Origin: Parapristionchus giblindavisi
Lineage: Eukaryota; Nematoda; Chromadorea; Rhabditida; Diplogasteridae
NCBI GenBank assembly: GCA_943737045.1
Contig: CALSFV010000237.1
Location: 310,001-374,000, forward strand
Direction of reading: 5' to 3'
Length of the DNA: 64,000 nt
The position numbers and the translations under genes were made by a program. A model generated the notes under the pieces. The model saw only the letters and a list, made by a program, of their open reading frames with translations. It ran no database searches and was not told the origin of the DNA. Each line of letters begins with the position of its first letter. The stretch's first letter is position 1. Below are positions 39,387-50,451 of this stretch, one piece after another.

Positions 39387-42300
39387 CAAAAAATTCTGAA
39401 TAATCTACACTTAAGTTCATGTCAAACTGTAATGCTGTGTTGATTCCACAATGCAATAAGTACAAAAGTAGCTTTCACTCTGATAAGACCAAAACAATAC
39501 CTGAAATGAAAAATTTTCTGCTAAACCCAGCGTGTCATATACCAAACGAAAGAGCAAAAAATTCTGAGGATTTTGCACGTTCCCATGTTGAACAACGGCC
39601 ACTTCAGCCGAATTAACAAAATTGAATTATGCTTTTTTGGCAATAAAGAATTCGTGTCAAGTTAATATATTATCGAATCTTATCGTAGCATATACCACGT
39701 GAAAGAGCAAAAAATTCTGAATAATCTACACTTAAGTTCATGTCAAACTGTAATGCTGTGTTGATTCCACAATGCAATAAGTACAAAAGTAGCTTTCACT
39801 CTGATAAGACCAAAACAATACCTGAAATGAAAAATTTTCTGCTAAACCCAGCGTGTCATATACCAAACGAAAGAGCAAAAAATTCTGAGTATTTTGCACG
39901 TTCCCATGTTGAACAACGGCCACTTCAGCCGCATTAACAAAATTGAATTATGCTTTTTTGGCAATAAAGAATTCGTGTCAAGTTAATATATTATCGAATC
40001 TTATCGTAGCATATACCACGTGAAAGAGCAAAAAATTCTGAATAATCTACACTTAAGTTCATGTCAAACTGTAATGCTGTGTTGATTCCACAATGCAATA
40101 AGTACAAAAGTAGCTTTCACTCTGATAAGACCAAAACAATACCTGAAATGAAAAATTTTCTGCTAAACCCAGCGTGTCATATACCAAACGAAAGAGCAAA
40201 AAATTCTGAGTATTTTGCACGTTCCCATGTTGAACAACGGCCACTTCAGCCGAATTAACAAAATTGAATTATGCTTTTTTGGCAATAAAGAATTCGTGTC
40301 AAGTTAATATATTATCGAATCTTATCGTAGCATATACCACGTGAAAGAGCAAAAAATTCTGAATAATCTACACTTAAGTTCATGTCAAACTGTAATGCTG
40401 TGTTGATTCCACAATGCAATAAGTACAAAAGTAGCTTTCACTCTGATAAGACCAAAACAATACCTGAAATGAAAAATTTTCTGCTAAACCCAGCGTGTCA
40501 TATACCAAACGAAAGAGCAAAAAATTCTGAGTATTTTGCACGTTCCCATGTTGAACAACGGCCACTTCAGCCGAATTAACAAAATTGAATTATGCTTTTT
40601 TGGCAATAAAGAATTCGTGTCAAGTTAATATATTATCGAATCTTATCGTAGCATATACCACGTGAAAGAGCAAAAAATTCTGAATAATCTACACTTAAGT
40701 TCATGTCAAACTGTAATGCTGTGTTGATTCCACAATGCAATAAGTACAAAAGTAGCTTTCACTCTGATAAGACCAAAACAATACCTGAAATGAAAAATTT
40801 TCTGCTAAACCCAGCGTGTCATATACCAAACGAAAGAGCAAAAAATTCTGAGTATTTTGCACGTTCCCATGTTGAACAACGGCCACTTCAGCCGCATTAA
40901 CAAAATTGAATTATGCTTTTTTGGCAATAAAGAATTCGTGTCAAGTTAATATATTATCGAATCTTATCGTAGCATATACCACGTGAAAGAGCAAAAAATT
41001 CTGAATAATCTACACTTAAGTTCATGTCAAACTGTAATGCTGTGTTGATTCCACAATGCAATAAGTACAAAAGTAGCTTTCACTCTGATAAGACCAAAAC
41101 AATACCTGAAATGAAAAATTTTCTGCTAAACCCAGCGTGTCATATACCAAACGAAAGAGCAAAAAATTCTGAGTATTTTGCACGTTCCCATGTTGAACAA
41201 CGGCCACTTCAGCCGAATTAACAAAATTGAATTATGCTTTTTTGGCAATAAAGAATTCGTGTCAAGTTAATATATTATCGAATCTTATCGTAGCATATAC
41301 CACGTGAAAGAGCAAAAAATTCTGAATAATCTACACTTAAGTTCATGTCAAACTGTAATGCTGTGTTGATTCCACAATGCAATAAGTACAAAAGTAGCTT
41401 TCACTCTGATAAGACCAAAACAATACCTGAAATGAAAAATTTTCTGCTAAACCCAGCGTGTCATATACCAAACGAAAGAGCAAAAAATTCTGAGTATTTT
41501 GCACGTTCCCATGTTGAACAACGGCCACTTCAGCCGAATTAACAAAATTGAATTATGCTTTTTTGGCAATAAAGAATTCGTGTCAAGTTAATATATTATC
41601 GAATCTTATCGGAGCATATACCACGTGAAAGAGCAAAAAATTCTGAATAATCTACACTTAAGTTCATGTTAAACTGTAATGCTGTGTTGATTCCACAATG
41701 CAATAAGTACAAAAGTAGCTTTCACTCTGATAAGACCAAAACAATACCTGAAATGAAAAATTTTCTGCTAAACCCAGCGTGTCATATACCAAACGAAAGA
41801 GCAAAAAATTCTGAGGATTTTGCACGTTCCCATGTTGAACAACGGCCACTTCAGCCGAATTAACAAAATTGAATTATGCTTTTTTGGCAATAAAGAATTC
41901 GTGTCAAGTTAATATATTATCGAATCTTATCGTAGCATATACCACGTGAAAGAGCAAAAAATTCTGAATAATCTACACTTAAGTTCATGTCAAACTGTAA
42001 TGCTGTGTTGATTCCACAATGCAATAAGTACAAAAGTAGCTTTCACTCTGATAAGACCAAAACAATACCTGAAATGAAAAATTTTCTGCTAAACCTAGCG
42101 TGTCATATACCAAACGAAAGAGCAAAAAATACTGAGTATTTTGCACGTTCCCATGTTGAACAACGGCCACTTCAGCCGAATTAACAAAATTGAATTATGC
42201 TTTTTTGGCAATAAAGAATTCGTGTCAAGTTAATATATTATCGAATCTTATCGTAGCATATACCACGTGAAAGAGCAAAAAATTCTGAATAATCTACACT

Positions 42301-45300
42301 TCCATTCATGTCAAACTGTAATGCTGTGTTGATTCCACAATGCAATAAGTACAAAAGTAGCTTTCACTCTGATAAGACCAAAACAATACCTGAAATGAAA
42401 AATTTTCTGCTAAACCCAGCGTGTCATATACCAAACGAAAGAGCAAAAAATTCTGAGTATTTTGCACGTTCCCATGTTGAACAACGGCCACTTCAGCCGC
42501 ATTAACAAAATTGAATTATGCTTTTTTGGCAATAAAGAATTCGTGTCAAGTTAATATATTATCGAATCTTATCGTAGCATATACCACGTGAAAGAGCAAA
42601 AAATTCTGAATAATCTACACTTAAGTTCATGTCAAACTGTAATGCTGTGTTGATTCCACAATGCAATAAGTACAAAAGTAGCTTTCACTCTGATAAGACC
42701 AAAACAATACCTGAAATGAAAAATTTTCTGCTAAACCTAGCGTGTCATATACCAAACGAAAGAGCAAAAAATACTGAGTATTTTGCACGTTCCCATGTTG
42801 AACAACGGCCACTTCAGCCGAATTAACAAAATTGAATTATGCTTTTTTGGCAATAAAGAATTCGTGTCAAGTTAATATATTATCGAATCTTATCGTAGCA
42901 TATACCACGTGAAAGAGCAAAAAAATCTGAATAATCTACACTTCCATTCATGTCAAACTGTAATGCTGTGTTGATTCCACAATGCAATAAGTACAAAAGT
43001 AGCTTTCACTCTGATAAGACCAAAACAATACCTGAAATGAAAAATTTTCTGCTAAACCCAGCGTGTCATATACCAAACGAAAGAGCAAAAAATACTGAGT
43101 ATTTTGCACGTTCCCATGTTGAACAACGGCCACTTCAGCCGCATTAACAAAATTGAATTATGCTTTTTTGGCAATAAAGAATTCGTGTCAAGTTAATATA
43201 TTATCGAATCTTATCGTAGCATATACCACGTGAAAGAGCAAAAAATTCTGAATAATCTACACTTAAGTTCATGTCAAACTGTAATGCTGTGTTGATTCCA
43301 CAATGCAATAAGTACAAAAGTAGCTTTCACTCTGATAAGACCAAAACAATACCTGAAATGAAAAATTTTCTGCTAAACCCAGCGTGTCATATACCAAACG
43401 AAAGAGCAAAAAATTCTGAGGATTTTGCACGTTCCCATGTTGAACAACGGCCACTTCAGCCGAATTAACAAAATTGAATTATGCTTTTTTGGCAATAAAG
43501 AATTCGTGTCAAGTTAATATATTATCGAATCTTATCGTAGCATATACCACGTGAAAGAGCAAAAAATTCTGAATAATCTACACTTAAGTTCATGTCAAAC
43601 TGTAATGCTGTGTTGATTCCACAATGCAATAAGTACAAAAGTAGCTTTCACTCTGATAAGACCAAAACAATACCTGAAATGAAAAATTTTCTGCTAAACC
43701 TAGCGTGTCATATACCAAACGAAAGAGCAAAAAATTCTGAGGATTTTGCACGTTCCCATGTTGAACAACGGCCACTTCAGCCGAATTAACAAAATTGAAT
43801 TATGCTTTTTTGGCAATAAAGAATTCGTGTCAAGTTAATATATTATCGAATCTTATCGTAGCATATACCACGTGAAAGAGCAAAAAATTCTGAATAATCT
43901 ACACTTCCATTCATGTCAAACTGTAATGCTGTGTTGATTCCACAATGCAATAAGTACAAAAGTAGCTTTCACTCTGATAAGACCAAAACAATACCTGAAA
44001 TGAAAAATTTTCTGCTAAACCCAGCGTGTCATATACCAAACGAAAGAGCAAAAAATACTGAGTATTTTGCACGTTCCCATGTTGAACAACGGCCACTTCA
44101 GCCGAATTAACAAAATTGAATTATGCTTTTTTGGCAATAAAGAATTCGTGTCAAGTTAATATATTATCGAATCTTATCGTAGCATATACCACGTGAAAGA
44201 GCAAAAAATTCTGAATAATCTACACTTCCATTCATGTCAAAATGTAATGCTGTGTTGATTCCACAATGCAATAAGTACAAAAGTAGCTTTCACTCTGATA
44301 AGACCAAAACAATACCTGAAATGAAAAATTTTCTGCTAAACCCAGCGTGTCATATACCAAACGAAAGAGCAAAAAATTCTGAGTATTTTGCACGTTCCCA
44401 TGTTGAACAACGGCCACTTCAGCCGCATTAACAAAATTGAATTATGCTTTTTTGGCAATAAAGAATTCGTGTCAAGTTAATATATTATCGAATCTTATCG
44501 TAGCATATACCACGTGAAAGAGCAAAAATTCTGAATAATCTACACTTCCATTCATGTCAAAATGTAATGCTGTGTTGATTCCACAATGCAATAAGTACAA
44601 AAGTAGCTTTCACTCTGATAAGACCAAAACAATACCTGAAATGAAAAATTTTCTGCTAAACCCAGCGTGTCATATACCAAACGAAAGAGCAAAAAATTCT
44701 GAGTATTTTGCACGTTCCTATGTTGAACAACGGCCACTTCAGCCGAATTAACAAAATTGAATTATGCTTTTTTGGCAATAAAGAATTCGTGTCAAGTTAA
44801 TATATTATCGAATCTTATCGTAGCATATACCACGTAAAAGAGCAAAAAATTCTGAATAATCTACACTTAAGTTCATGTCAAACTGTAATGCTGTGTTGAT
44901 TCCACAATGCAATAAGTACAAAAGTAGCTTTCACTCTGATAAGACCAAAACAATACCTGAAATGAAAAATTTTCTGCTAAACCCAGCGTGTCATATACCA
45001 AACGAAAGAGCAAAAAATTCTGAGTATTTTGCACGTTCCCATGTTGAACAACGGCCACTTCAGTCGAATTAACAAAATTGAATTATGCTTTTTTGGCAAT
45101 AAAGAATTCGTGTCAAGTTAATATATTATCGAATCTTATCGTAGCATATACCACGTAAAAGAGCAAAAAATTCTGAATAATCTACACTTCAGTTCATGTC
45201 AAACTGTAATGCTGTGTTGATTCCACAATGCAATAAGTACAAAAGTAGCTTTCACTCTGATAAGACCAAAACAATACCTGAAATGAAAAATTTTCTGCTA

Positions 45301-46754
45301 AACCCAGCGTGTCATATACCAAACGAAAGAGCAAAAAATTCTGAGTATTTTGCACGTTCCCATGTTGAACAACGGCCACTTCAGCCGCATTAACAAAATT
45401 GAATTATGCTTTTTTGGCAATAAAGAATTCGTGTCAAGTTAATATATTATCGAATCTTATCGTAGCATATACCACGTGAAAGAGCAAAAAATTCTGAATA
45501 ATCTACACTTAAGTTCATGTCAAACTGTAATGCTGTGTTGATTCCACAATGCAATAAGTACAAAAGTAGCTTTCACTCTGATAAGACCAAAACAATACCT
45601 GAAATGAAAAATTTTCTGCTAAACCCAGCGTGTCATATACCAAACGAAAGAGCAAAAAATTCTGAGGATTTTGCACGTTCCCATGTTGAACAACGGCCAC
45701 TTCAGCCGAATTAACAAAATTGAATTATGCTTTTTTGGCAATAAAGAATTCGTGTCAAGTTAATATATTATCGAATCTTATCGTAGCATATACCACGTGA
45801 AAGAGCAAAAAATTCTGAATAATCTACACTTAAGTTCATGTCAAACTGTAATGCTGTGTTGATTCCACAATGCAATAAGTACAAAAGTAGCTTTCACTCT
45901 GATAAGACCAAAACAATACCTGAAATGAAAAATTTTCTGCTAAACCTAGCGTGTCATATACCAAACGAAAGAGCAAAAAATACTGAGTATTTTGCACGTT
46001 CCCATGTTGAACAACGGCCACTTCAGCCGAATTAACAAAATTGAATTATGCTTTTTTGGCAATAAAGAATTCGTGTCAAGTTAATATATTATCGAATCTT
46101 ATCGTAGCATATACCACGTGAAAGAGCAAAAAATTCTGAATAATCTACACTTCCATTCATGTCAAACTGTAATGCTGTGTTGATTCCACAATGCAATAAG
46201 TACAAAAGTAGCTTTCACTCTGATAAGACCAAAACAATACCTGAAATGAAAAATTTTCTGCTAAACCCAGCGTGTCATATACCAAACGAAAGAGCAAAAA
46301 ATTCTGAGTATTTTGCACGTTCCCATGTTGAACAACGGCCACTTCAGCCGCATTAACAAAATTGAATTATGCTTTTTTGGCAATAAAGAATTCGTGTCAA
46401 GTTAATATATTATCGAATCTTATCGTAGCATATACCACGTGAAAGAGCAAAAAATTCTGAATAATCTACACTTAAGTTCATGTCAAACTGTAATGCTGTG
46501 TTGATTCCACAATGCAATAAGTACAAAAGTAGCTTTCACTCTGATAAGACCAAAACAATACCTGAAATGAAAATTTCTCTGCTAAACCCAGCGTGTCATA
46601 TACCAAACGAAAGAGCAAAAAATTCTGAGTATTTTGCACGTTCCCATGTTGAACAACGGCCACTTCAGCCGCATTAACAAAATTGAATTATGCTTTTTTG
46701 GCAATAAAGAATTCGTGTCAAGTTAATATATTATCGAATCTTATCGTAGCATAT
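39387..46754. repeat. 321-bp satellite array, block 2 (about 23 monomers)
   Basis: Monomer starts run from 39419 to 46480 at 321-bp spacing, with one 320-bp monomer (44234 to 44554, from a shortened A run). The block resumes at CAAAAAATTCTG (phase 289) after the non-LTR element. It is interrupted at 46754 by the LTR element, inside GCATATACC. Variants enriched here compared with block 1 are CTTCCATTC, AAACCTAGCG and CACGTAAAAG. A recurring three-monomer order (GAGGATTTT; AAACCTAGCG with ATACTGAG; CTTCCATTC) appears at 45517-46479 and again in block 3 at 51140-52101. Confidence 0.97.
46751..46754. repeat. Left target-site duplication, ATAT
   Basis: ATAT before the left LTR matches ATAT at 50448-50451. 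Removing the element and one copy restores the satellite GCATATACC exactly. Confidence 0.9.
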
Positions 46755-47151
46755 TGTAAGGTTATACAATGGCCGGGTTCTTAAACTTGTGGTTACGCAA
46801 CCAAGACTCAAGATTACAATCTATACTTTATCTCCAAATTCCACCACAATTAAACAATATTTGGTGACGGAGACTTACGAGGGCGGGGCGACAGACGAGA
46901 GAGGGGCGAGAGAAGAACGGGGAGAACCAAAAGAAAGAGGCATAAAGCCTCTATTTATATGCAATACTAACTAAATTAAAATGATAAGAAAGACAAGAAC
47001 AGGGTAACCTAATTATAAAACAAAGAAAGTACAATATGGTGCAGAAATCATTCTAATAAAAGGGAAAGGGGTTTAGGGGTCGAAAAGGGGAAAAGGGGAA
47101 TAGGGGAGGCGGTTAGCCTGGGGTATATGGAGATCGGGAGTATCCCTAACA
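46755..47151 (-). repeat. 3' LTR of the Gag-only element
   Basis: 397 bp, matching the 5' LTR throughout by eye. The Gag ORF runs 79 bp into it before stopping at 47073. It is preceded on the coding strand by the polypurine tract. Confidence 0.96.
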
Positions 47152-49106
47152 TCTCCCTCCTCCTGCGAAAATGAGCCTCCTGGCTCATAGACGAGTCTTC
47201 TCATTCTTCTAGTCGATCTTCTAACGAATCCAGCAGTTCTTCGGGCTTCCACATTCTTATTTCTTCCTTTGAATCCTTGATATGGAGATATAACTTCATT
47301 ACGTAATCTTACCGTATCTTGATCGATACCATCACTCTTCAATGGATATCCAGAATCATTATCCATACCAGAAGGACAGATGGACATGGTGCAATCTTCT
47401 TCACGACCTCTGTCAATCACCATACCCTTACGGTATTTCAGGTTACTCTTCACAGCATATCCTCTCCACATGAAACTTCTACATCCATTAACATCTCCTC
47501 TTTCCTGATCATAATGAGGTCCATCATTAACACAAGTAACATCCTTAACATCCTTAACATCATACTCTACTAGTTCTACCATACACAATTTCTCATCTAT
47601 TTGATCATCATTCCAATGATCCACCTTACTCTTATCAATGTCATCCTTATTCTTACATCTTTTATTCTTTTGGGGATCCTTCCTTGTTCCACTAGTGCAA
47701 TCAACATTCACCATATTTTCAGATTTTCGCTGCATGTTACCATGATCGACGGTTTGCTTCTTTAACACAGTAATCTCATTTACAGTACTACTTTGATTCA
47801 CTACCACCTTGTCTAATTCTCTCAAACTCTCATCGAAATCTTGCAACCGCACATTTGATACTGTATCTTCCTTATTCTTATTCAAGGCTACATCATTCTC
47901 ATGGTTATTGCACATGATACTCTTAACAATCCTACAATGATCACGATTTCCATTGAATTCATACTCATGAAATAGGTGAAATAGTTCATTCATATCATTA
48001 TCAACTTCTTTATCTTCTACTCTTCCTCTTATCACTTCAATATCACTAATACCATCCACCTTGTACTTATTCACAGCTACATTATTCTCATGGTTATTGC
48101 ACATAATACTCTCGCCATTCATACAATGATCTCCATTTAATTCATACTCATGAAATAAGTGAAACAGTTCATTCGTATCACAAACAACTCCTTTATCTTC
48201 TGTTCTTCCTTCTGTCACTACATTACCACTATTAGTGCTACTGACACCATGCGTATACAAATAATTCTTCCCAATTACTGGTTGATTATCAATCTTACTA
48301 TTGCTACAATTCACGAAATTCTTCAAATGACCACTATTATCATCACTTCTATTCAATGGTTTGACTTTTTGTTCAGTTCTACCGTATCGTCTCTGATTAC
48401 CGTAACCTTGATGACTTCTACGCTTCATTCCATAACCATAATAACCATGATACACCATAGATGGACATCCCTTGGCAATATGACCTTTTCCACCACAATT
48501 CGTACAAATATCGTTATGCAAATTATCATTCATTTCTCTCACTCTTGGAAAACTTTGATCGATAATAATATTATTTGATCTACTGTTTCGAGTTAGATAG
48601 TCATTATCAGCCCTACACACATTATCAACATGAGATGTATCAACCCATCTTCCATCATCCTTTGAATGATTTAGACAGCCATTCACTCTGTACACATGTT
48701 CCTTATTATAACCAACGACATCATCTACCCGAGCATCATATGTTCCATCTAGTTTATCCTCAAACCAGCCTATTATCTCTCCATAATTCTCTCTCCTTTG
48801 TATAGTACTTGGCATTGTTTTCCAGATATCACAAGCTCTTCCTCTCAAGAATGATTCAAAATAAGAAATGCGTGAATGATCATCTAAATGTTTGAAACGC
48901 AAATTGAATTGCCTCTTGAACATATCGAATCTCTCATCTTTATTGGCATGAAAATTACCCAAAGGAGTAAGCATAGATAAACGCGCTTGTTCATTACTCT
49001 TTCTCATCGCCTTAACACTTTCAACATTTGAATTGATCATCATCTGCACACACTCTTTAAACATCTCCACATTCACCAGTTGTTTACATTCGGTCTGTTG
49101 AAACAT
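47073..49106 (-). CDS. Gag-like polyprotein with zinc knuckle
   Basis: A 677-residue frame with an ATG start at 49106. The N-terminal 130 residues resemble the retrotransposon Gag capsid family (pattern around ERFDMFKRQFNLRF and YFESFLRGRACDIW, about 58-95). A CCHC zinc knuckle, CTNCGGKGHIAKGC, sits at about 201-214 and would bind RNA; a Tyr/Gly/Arg-rich stretch follows. Residues about 300-350 and 358-410 are a tandem internal duplication sharing NELFHLFHEYE and SIMCNNHEN. The middle is acidic and polar with no protease DTG/DSG or RT motif. The C-terminus (RRSTRRMRRLVYEPGGSF, then QEEGDV over the polypurine tract) resembles the tail of Gypsy-type Pol proteins, suggesting an internal deletion that fused Gag to the end of Pol. 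That last point is inference. The frame is intact and stops inside the 3' LTR. Confidence 0.88.
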   Translation of the reverse strand: MFQQTECKQLVNVEMFKECVQMMINSNVESVKAMRKSNEQARLSMLTPLGNFHANKDERFDMFKRQFNLRFKHLDDHSRISYFESFLRGRACDIWKTMPSTIQRRENYGEIIGWFEDKLDGTYDARVDDVVGYNKEHVYRVNGCLNHSKDDGRWVDTSHVDNVCRADNDYLTRNSRSNNIIIDQSFPRVREMNDNLHNDICTNCGGKGHIAKGCPSMVYHGYYGYGMKRRSHQGYGNQRRYGRTEQKVKPLNRSDDNSGHLKNFVNCSNSKIDNQPVIGKNYLYTHGVSSTNSGNVVTEGRTEDKGVVCDTNELFHLFHEYELNGDHCMNGESIMCNNHENNVAVNKYKVDGISDIEVIRGRVEDKEVDNDMNELFHLFHEYEFNGNRDHCRIVKSIMCNNHENDVALNKNKEDTVSNVRLQDFDESLRELDKVVVNQSSTVNEITVLKKQTVDHGNMQRKSENMVNVDCTSGTRKDPQKNKRCKNKDDIDKSKVDHWNDDQIDEKLCMVELVEYDVKDVKDVTCVNDGPHYDQERGDVNGCRSFMWRGYAVKSNLKYRKGMVIDRGREEDCTMSICPSGMDNDSGYPLKSDGIDQDTVRLRNEVISPYQGFKGRNKNVEARRTAGFVRRSTRRMRRLVYEPGGSFSQEEGDVRDTPDLHIPQANRLPYSPFPLFDP
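47152..47164 (-). other. Polypurine tract
   Basis: AGGAGGAGGGAGA on the coding strand lies directly before the TG of the 3' LTR, the expected plus-strand DNA primer. It is also translated within the end of the Gag-type ORF (QEEGDV). Confidence 0.85.
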
Positions 49107-50032
49107 ATCCTCCCTATCCTCAACTACTCAATACTTCAGTGCCTTCACACCTTAAGACAACAACAACTTCACGTCTCCAGACTCCACGAGAGACCTCCAA
49201 ACTTCAAGACCTCAACAACTCCACACCTCAACGTCTCAAAACCACAACAGCACCTTAACACCTTCAAGCCTCAACACCGTAACACCTTCAAGATCACCAC
49301 ACCTAGAGATCTCAAAATCTCCACCACTTCAAGGTCACAACTCAAGACCTTAACACCTCCACACCTTAGCACCTCAAGGTCACAACTCAAGGCCTTAACA
49401 CCTTCACACCTTCAGGCCTCAACACGCCTTCAAGATCACCACACCTCGAGATCTTCACACCACCACGGACTTCCAAGTCTTACCAGACTTCCTAGTCTCA
49501 GATCTCCACAACACGGGCTTCCAAGTCACCGTGGACTTCCTAGCCTCAGATCTCTCCAACACTGGCTTCCAAGTCACTGGGACTTCCTAGCCTCAGATCT
49601 CTACAACACTGGCTTCCAAGTCACTGGGACTTCCTAGCCTCAGATCTATACAACACTGGCTTCCAAGTCACTGGGACTTCCTAGCCTCAGATCTCTACAA
49701 CACTGGCTTCCAAGTCACTGGGACTTCCTAGCCTCAGATCTCTACAACACTGGCTTCCAAGTCACTGGGACTTCCTAGCCTCAGATCTATACAACACTGG
49801 CTTCCAAGTCACTGGGACTTCCTAGCCTCAGATCTCTACACCTCAAGATCACACCTCGTTAACCACACGGGTACAGTATCAATCGACCGGGATCAACTAG
49901 CTGGTTAGGCTAGATGCGTCGGTAACGATGATAGGTCCAATCGATCTCAATACAGTATCCTCTCCTCGGATCAACTCACTCCTGAATCAACTCACAAGAT
50001 AAGAAATCAAGAGTCTCAGTACTAACACACAA
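49107..50032 (-). other. Leader region of the Gag-only element
   Basis: About 925 bp between the primer-binding site and the Gag start codon. The Gag-proximal half is low-complexity CTCAACACCTTCAAG-type sequence (plus strand, about 49130-49460), followed by the 47-bp tandem repeats and then unique sequence up to the primer-binding site. Plus-strand open frames here are by-products of this composition. Confidence 0.75.
49467..49840. repeat. 47-bp tandem repeats in the leader (about 8 copies)
   Basis: The unit beginning GGCTTCCAAGTCACTGGGAC recurs at 49516, 49564, 49611, 49658, 49705, 49752 and 49799 (spacing 48 then 47 bp), with a diverged copy at 49467. The last five are nearly identical, with CTCTACA and CTATACA variants alternating. 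The unit length is not a multiple of three. Confidence 0.95.
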
Positions 50033-50050
50033 GGGTCGGTTCGGCCCCCA
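50033..50050 (-). other. Primer-binding site candidate
   Basis: TGGGGGCCGAACCGACCC follows the 5' LTR with no gap on the coding strand. It starts with TGG, the complement of a tRNA 3' CCA end. I cannot name the tRNA from sequence alone. Confidence 0.75.
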
Positions 50051-50447
50051 TGTAAGGTTATACAATGGCCGGGTTCTTAAACTTGTGGTTACGCAACCAA
50101 GACTCAAGATTACAATCTATACTTTATCTCCAAATTCCACCACAATTAAACAATATTTGGTGACGGAGACTTACGAGGGCGGGGCGACAGACGAGAGAGG
50201 GGCGAGAGAAGAACGGGGAGAACCAAAAGAAAGAGGCATAAAGCCTCTATTTATATGCAATACTAACTAAATTAAAATGATAAGAAAGACAAGAACAGGG
50301 TAACCTAATTATAAAACAAAGAAAGTACAATATGGTGCAGAAATCATTCTAATAAAAGGGAAAGGGGTTTAGGGGTCGAAAAGGGGAAAAGGGGAATAGG
50401 GGAGGCGGTTAGCCTGGGGTATATGGAGATCGGGAGTATCCCTAACA
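50051..50447 (-). repeat. 5' LTR of the Gag-only element
   Basis: 397 bp, beginning TGTTAGGG and ending CCTTACA on the coding strand, which are the canonical TG and CA ends. It appears base-for-base identical to the 3' LTR at an offset of 3296 bp. A TATA-like TATAAATAG lies at 50247-50255. Confidence 0.96.
50247..50255 (-). promoter_or_regulatory. TATA-like box in the 5' LTR
   Basis: TATAAATAG on the coding strand, about midway along the LTR where a core promoter would be expected. The following CT-rich stretch could hold the transcription start. The same motif is at 46951-46959 in the 3' LTR. Confidence 0.6.
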
Positions 50448-50451
50448 ATAT
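50448..50451. repeat. Right target-site duplication, ATAT
   Basis: Second copy of the 4-bp duplication, followed by ACCACGTG of the interrupted monomer. Confidence 0.9.

Larger units (their letters stand above)
46755..50447 (-). mobile_element. Non-autonomous Gag-only LTR retrotransposon
   Basis: A 3693-bp element has two 397-bp LTRs that I read as identical, both TG...CA bounded. ATAT target duplications flank it (46751-46754 and 50448-50451), so it sits cleanly in one satellite monomer. The coding strand is minus: the 5' LTR is 50051-50447, with a primer-binding site next to it (50033-50050), a leader with 47-bp repeats, one Gag-type ORF (49106-47073), a polypurine tract (47152-47164) and the 3' LTR (46755-47151). 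No protease, RT, RNase H or integrase motif is present in any frame. Transposition would need enzymes from a full-length partner. Structure and zinc knuckle suggest a Ty3/Gypsy-like relative, but without pol this is inference. LTR identity indicates very recent insertion. Confidence 0.95.

Noticed and set aside
35137..39395. Target-site duplication around the non-LTR element
   Set aside because: Left and right flanks are at different monomer phases and share no duplicated word beyond the TAA overlap with the tail.
46789..46974. Small identical plus-strand frames in both LTRs (also 50085-50270)
   Set aside because: They are antisense to the element and contain no recognisable motif. Identity only reflects LTR identity.
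48159..49637. Plus-strand frames of 76-185 codons opposite the Gag ORF and in its leader
   Set aside because: They are antisense shadows or translations of low-complexity and 47-bp repeat sequence, with no recognisable protein features.
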